Below are positions 3,861-5,034 of a DNA stretch of 5,034 nucleotides, piece by piece. The DNA comes from an uncultured Eubacteriales bacterium. Its GTDB lineage: Bacteria; Bacillota; Clostridia; Christensenellales; Borkfalkiaceae. Each line of letters opens with the position of its first letter. Positions within the stretch are counted from its first letter, which is position 1. A program made the position numbers and the translations under genes. The notes below the pieces were generated by a model. The model saw only the letters and a program-made list of their open reading frames with translations, was not told where the DNA came from and did no database searches. The stretch is taken from contig CATJZR010000092.1 of assembly GCA_949745625.1 (NCBI GenBank), forward strand, positions 1 through 5,034, written 5' to 3'.

Positions 3861-5034
3861 TTGAACAAGAAAGGAAAAATCATAACATGGTCAATCGTCC
3901 TTCTGCTGATTGCGGCGGTAACGGTAATCGTGGCTACGCAGCTTATGAACGGCGGGGCGAAGAAGCTTGACCGAACGCAGTTCCAACAGTACGTTGAGAA
4001 CACGCAGTACTTTAAAGAGGACGGCACGCCCAACGAAAAGGACGGCAAAATCGTCAGTATCGAAGACGGCGAAGTCCTTGACGGCTACAAGGTCAAGGAC
4101 GGCAAAATCGTCACCGACGACGAGCACGAGCTTGTGCTTCCCGTCATCTGGAAGGTTCAGACCGACGGCTACGAATATTCGGGTTTCGTCAAAAATTCCA
4201 AGGGAAGCCTCGTGCGGGCTTACTTCTGCTACGGACCTTCGCCGTACGGAATGGAAAGCTGGGACTCGCCCACCTTCGAGAGGTGGCAGAGCTGGGGTGT
4301 TTCTATCGAACAGGGAAATCCCAACTCGGGCAGCTGGGTTTCGACTGCGTTCTCTGTATTAATGATAGTAATAATGTGCGTGGTCTTCTTCCTTATTCTC
4401 CGCTCGTCTATGGGCGGTGCGGGCAAGGTGATGAGCTTTGCAAAGACGAAAGCACGCGTATCCACCAATATTAAGGTTAGGTTTTCCGACGTGGCGGGTG
4501 CTGAGGAAGAAAAGGTCGAGCTTGCGGAAATAGTCGAATTTCTCAAACAGCCCAAAAAGTTCTCCGACCTCGGAGCGAAAATCCCCAAGGGCGTTCTTTT
4601 AATCGGCCCTCCGGGAACGGGAAAAACGCTTTTTGCCAAGGCTGTTGCGGGCGAAGCGGGCGTGCCGTTCTTCTCGGTTTCGGGCTCCGATTTCGTTGAA
4701 ATGTACGTCGGCGTCGGTGCCTCGCGTGTACGCGACTTGTTTGAAATGGCTAAAAAGAACCAGCCCTGCATAATTTTCATTGACGAAATCGACGCAGTGG
4801 GCAGGCATAGAGGTGCGGGCCTCGGCGGTGGCAACGACGAACGCGAGCAGACCCTCAACCAGATACTCGTCCAGATGGACGGCTTCGAGGCAAACGAGGG
4901 CGTAATAGTAGTTGCGGCGACCAACCGTGCCGACATTCTCGATCCTGCACTTACCCGTCCGGGCAGATTTGACAGGCAGGTTTACGTCAACCTTCCCGAC
5001 GTCAAGGGCAGGGAACAGATTTTGAAGGTACACG
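3861..5034 (+). CDS. ftsH: ATP-dependent zinc metalloprotease FtsH (3'-truncated by window)
   Basis: The first 391 codons of the membrane-anchored AAA+ protease that degrades membrane and short-lived cytosolic proteins. The start is a TTG, supported by AAGGAG at 3849-3854 with 6-nt spacing and an in-frame stop at 3837-3839; the first in-frame ATG is residue 29, beyond the first membrane helix. Order: TM1 (about 7-28), an extracytoplasmic domain (about 29-158), TM2 (about 160-180), then the AAA+ module from FSDVAGAEEEK (208-218). It has Walker A GPPGTGKT (249-256), pore loop MYVGVG (281-286), Walker B IIFIDEID (304-311), and the second region of homology TNRADILDPALTRPGRFDR (354-372) with arginine fingers R366 and R369. 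The zinc-binding HEXXH peptidase domain lies past the right edge. Walker A is about 57 residues further in than in E. coli FtsH, reflecting an enlarged outer domain. The gene has its own promoter. Confidence 0.97.
   Translation, partial: MNKKGKIITWSIVLLLIAAVTVIVATQLMNGGAKKLDRTQFQQYVENTQYFKEDGTPNEKDGKIVSIEDGEVLDGYKVKDGKIVTDDEHELVLPVIWKVQTDGYEYSGFVKNSKGSLVRAYFCYGPSPYGMESWDSPTFERWQSWGVSIEQGNPNSGSWVSTAFSVLMIVIMCVVFFLILRSSMGGAGKVMSFAKTKARVSTNIKVRFSDVAGAEEEKVELAEIVEFLKQPKKFSDLGAKIPKGVLLIGPPGTGKTLFAKAVAGEAGVPFFSVSGSDFVEMYVGVGASRVRDLFEMAKKNQPCIIFIDEIDAVGRHRGAGLGGGNDEREQTLNQILVQMDGFEANEGVIVVAATNRADILDPALTRPGRFDRQVYVNLPDVKGREQILKVH
4038..4113 (+). repeat. in-frame duplicated 19-nt segment in ftsH
   Basis: AAGGACGGCAAAATCGTCA occurs identically at 4038-4056 and 4095-4113, 57 bp (19 codons) apart. 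Both copies encode KDGKIV within the charged, Asp/Lys/Gly-rich part of the FtsH extracytoplasmic domain. The perfect nucleotide identity suggests a recent internal duplication of a beta-hairpin-like unit. Confidence 0.7.

Noticed and set aside
3967..4362. 131-codon plus-strand open frame rich in Arg, Thr and Ser
   Set aside because: It is an alternate reading frame inside ftsH with biased composition caused by the codon use of the real gene.
4229..4936. 235-codon minus-strand open frame
   Set aside because: It is antisense to the FtsH AAA+ coding region, and the conserved Walker and SRH motifs are on the plus strand. No recognisable domain is seen in its translation.

Overview
This window looks like the chromosomal replication-origin neighbourhood of a spore-forming Bacillota, most likely a member of the Clostridia. 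The evidence is the gene set (rpmH, dnaN, rsmG/gidB, a YyaC-type sporulation protein, ftsH), two clusters of DnaA boxes, and two parS-like palindromes of the B. subtilis Spo0J type. Strong Shine-Dalgarno sequences and AT-rich intergenic regions also fit. No genus can be named from the sequence alone.

Layout. On the minus strand at the left end, dnaN (1302 to 199) is followed by rpmH (137 to 3). Upstream of dnaN is a 367-bp non-coding region (1303-1669) with five DnaA-box-like nonamers (one perfect), an almost pure A/T tract next to dnaN, and a GC-rich hairpin. It is the best oriC candidate. Rightward come rsmG (1670-2353) and, overlapping it by 4 bp, a small SLOG/DUF1273 Rossmann-fold protein (2350-2799). 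These converge with yyaC (3390 to 2830, minus), and both stop codons lie at the ends of one symmetrical bidirectional terminator. A second non-coding region (3391-3860) holds two more DnaA-like boxes, two parS-like sites and the ftsH promoter. ftsH starts at a TTG (3861) and runs off the right edge, so only the membrane part and most of the AAA+ domain are present.

How it fits together. Genes diverge from 1303-1669 as expected around a bidirectional origin. The order is unusual. dnaA is absent from its common place between rpmH and dnaN, and parA/parB (soj/spo0J) are absent from their common place between rsmG and yyaC, although parS-like sites remain nearby. The two DnaA-box clusters flank the rsmG-SLOG-yyaC block, which suggests a split origin.

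No insertion sequence, CRISPR array, tRNA or rRNA was seen. I found no wholly new system. The most unusual points are the rearranged origin, a probable leaderless rsmG transcript, and a palindrome enclosing the ftsH -35 element.
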